A stretch of 64,000 nucleotides of DNA, from assembly GCF_002802875.1 (NCBI RefSeq), contig NZ_PEBI01000004.1:186001-250000 (forward strand), in the 5' to 3' direction. A program made the position numbers and the translations under genes. This DNA is from Bifidobacterium primatium (lineage in GTDB: Bacteria > Actinomycetota > Actinomycetes > Actinomycetales > Bifidobacteriaceae). Positions 63,510 through 64,000 of this stretch are shown piece after piece. Positions within the stretch are counted from its first letter, which is position 1. Every line of letters starts with the position of its first letter. Under the pieces are notes generated by a model. The model made no database searches, had not been told where the DNA came from, and saw nothing but the letters and a program-made list of their open reading frames with translations.

Positions 63510-64000
63510 CTACTTCGCGAGCTTGGCGAGGATGAGCGCCTCGGCGAGGATGTTCTTCCTCAGGCTCGGCAGGTCGATGGACTCGTTGGGGCTGTGCGCA
63601 TTGGCCTTCGGGTCCTCGGGGCCGGTGACGAGCACCTGGGCGCCGGGGAAGATGCGCTGCAGTTCGGGGATGAACGGGATGGATCCGCCCTCGCCCTTGT
63701 TGGCCGGCTCGGTCTCGAACGCCTCGGCGAGCGCCTCCTCGGCGTCCTTCACGACGGTGCTGTCCGGATCCATGGCCCAGCCCTGGCCGTTCTCCAATGG
63801 CTCGACGCTCACTTCGGCGCCGAACGGCGCGTGGGCGACGAGGAAGTCGGCGAGCGCCTGCTGCGCCTCGGCCGGCTTCTGGTTGGGCGAGGTGCGCATG
63901 GAGAGGCGGAACCGTGCGGAGTCGGCGATCACGTTGAAGGAGCCGTCGACCGGGTGGGCGTCGAAGCCGATGACGGTGACGGAGGGCTTGGTCCACAGTC
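63510..64000 (-). CDS. M20-family dipeptidase/metallopeptidase, C-terminal part (cut by window edge)
   Basis: The frame is open to the right edge. The 163 residues seen cover the end of the lid domain and the C-terminal catalytic half: VIGFDAHPVDGSFNVIADSARFRLSMR, GGSIPFIPELQRIFP and VLVTGPEDPKANAHSPNESIDLPSLRKNI, where HSPNE carries the late metal-ligand His. This pattern is that of M20 dipeptidases of the CPG2/carnosinase type. The start and first metal ligands lie outside the window. Confidence 0.88.
   Translation of the reverse strand, partial: LWTKPSVTVIGFDAHPVDGSFNVIADSARFRLSMRTSPNQKPAEAQQALADFLVAHAPFGAEVSVEPLENGQGWAMDPDSTVVKDAEEALAEAFETEPANKGEGGSIPFIPELQRIFPGAQVLVTGPEDPKANAHSPNESIDLPSLRKNILAEALILAKLAK

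Overview
The window reads as a high-GC actinobacterial chromosome, most likely Bifidobacterium. This is inferred from the arginine gene order argC-J-B-D-F-R-G(-H), from a type I-G (formerly I-U) CRISPR-Cas locus carrying the csb1/csb2/csb3 set, from a neighbourhood of tlyA, a NagD-type phosphatase and tyrS, and from very short intergenic gaps with ATGA overlaps. No rRNA or tRNA gene was recognised.

Layout. 1-6.2 kb: peptide ABC transporter (binding lipoprotein, two permeases, a two-ATPase protein) plus the start of a second, paralogous binding lipoprotein. 6.4-18.5 kb: housekeeping and hypothetical genes: a small membrane protein, an arylsulfotransferase-like gene that looks frameshifted, tlyA, a 49-codon gene, a HAD phosphatase, an RG-rich/TPR/acidic protein, tyrS, a sulfur-carrier set (rhodanese, ThiF/MoeB, ThiS, ThiG), a YbjQ protein, a CmpB-family membrane protein and an HD-domain protein. 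18.6-21 kb: peroxide defence (AhpC and a reductase with swapped domain order). 21.2-44.8 kb: the arginine pathway, split between argG and argH by about 14 kb holding the CRISPR-Cas island. 44.9-50.3 kb: a membrane protein, pheST and a SpoU-type rRNA methyltransferase. 50.4-57.6 kb: an RpiR regulator followed by an apparent 2-aminoethylphosphonate (AEP) uptake and degradation operon. 58-63.3 kb: a TPP riboswitch, an NCS2 permease, then LuxE-, LuxC- and SDR-type genes. The window ends inside an M20 peptidase gene.

How the parts work together. AEP would enter through a transporter in which both permease halves and the substrate-binding domain form one polypeptide. PhnW would deaminate it to phosphonoacetaldehyde and PhnX would release phosphate and acetaldehyde. 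The LuxE/LuxC pair would activate and reduce a long-chain acyl group to aldehyde without any luciferase nearby. The CRISPR array (52 repeats by eye) has a uniform leader-proximal half next to cas2 and a decayed distal half in which several repeats have collapsed from 36 to 22 bp.

The most exciting element lies upstream of csb1 (36.74-37.09 kb). A 17-codon hydrophobic mini-ORF with a perfect Shine-Dalgarno sits between two hairpins. It is followed by a lone CRISPR-like unit: a repeat-3'-end-like handle, a 37-nt pseudo-spacer, a degenerate repeat and a terminator. The first 17 nt of the pseudo-spacer match, with two mismatches (one at position 6), a site directly upstream of the mini-ORF's -10 box. 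This is the architecture of a CreTA module (CRISPR-regulated toxin-antitoxin), here attached to a type I-G locus. Several other large palindromic or terminal-inverted-repeat elements lie around the phosphonate and lux-like genes.
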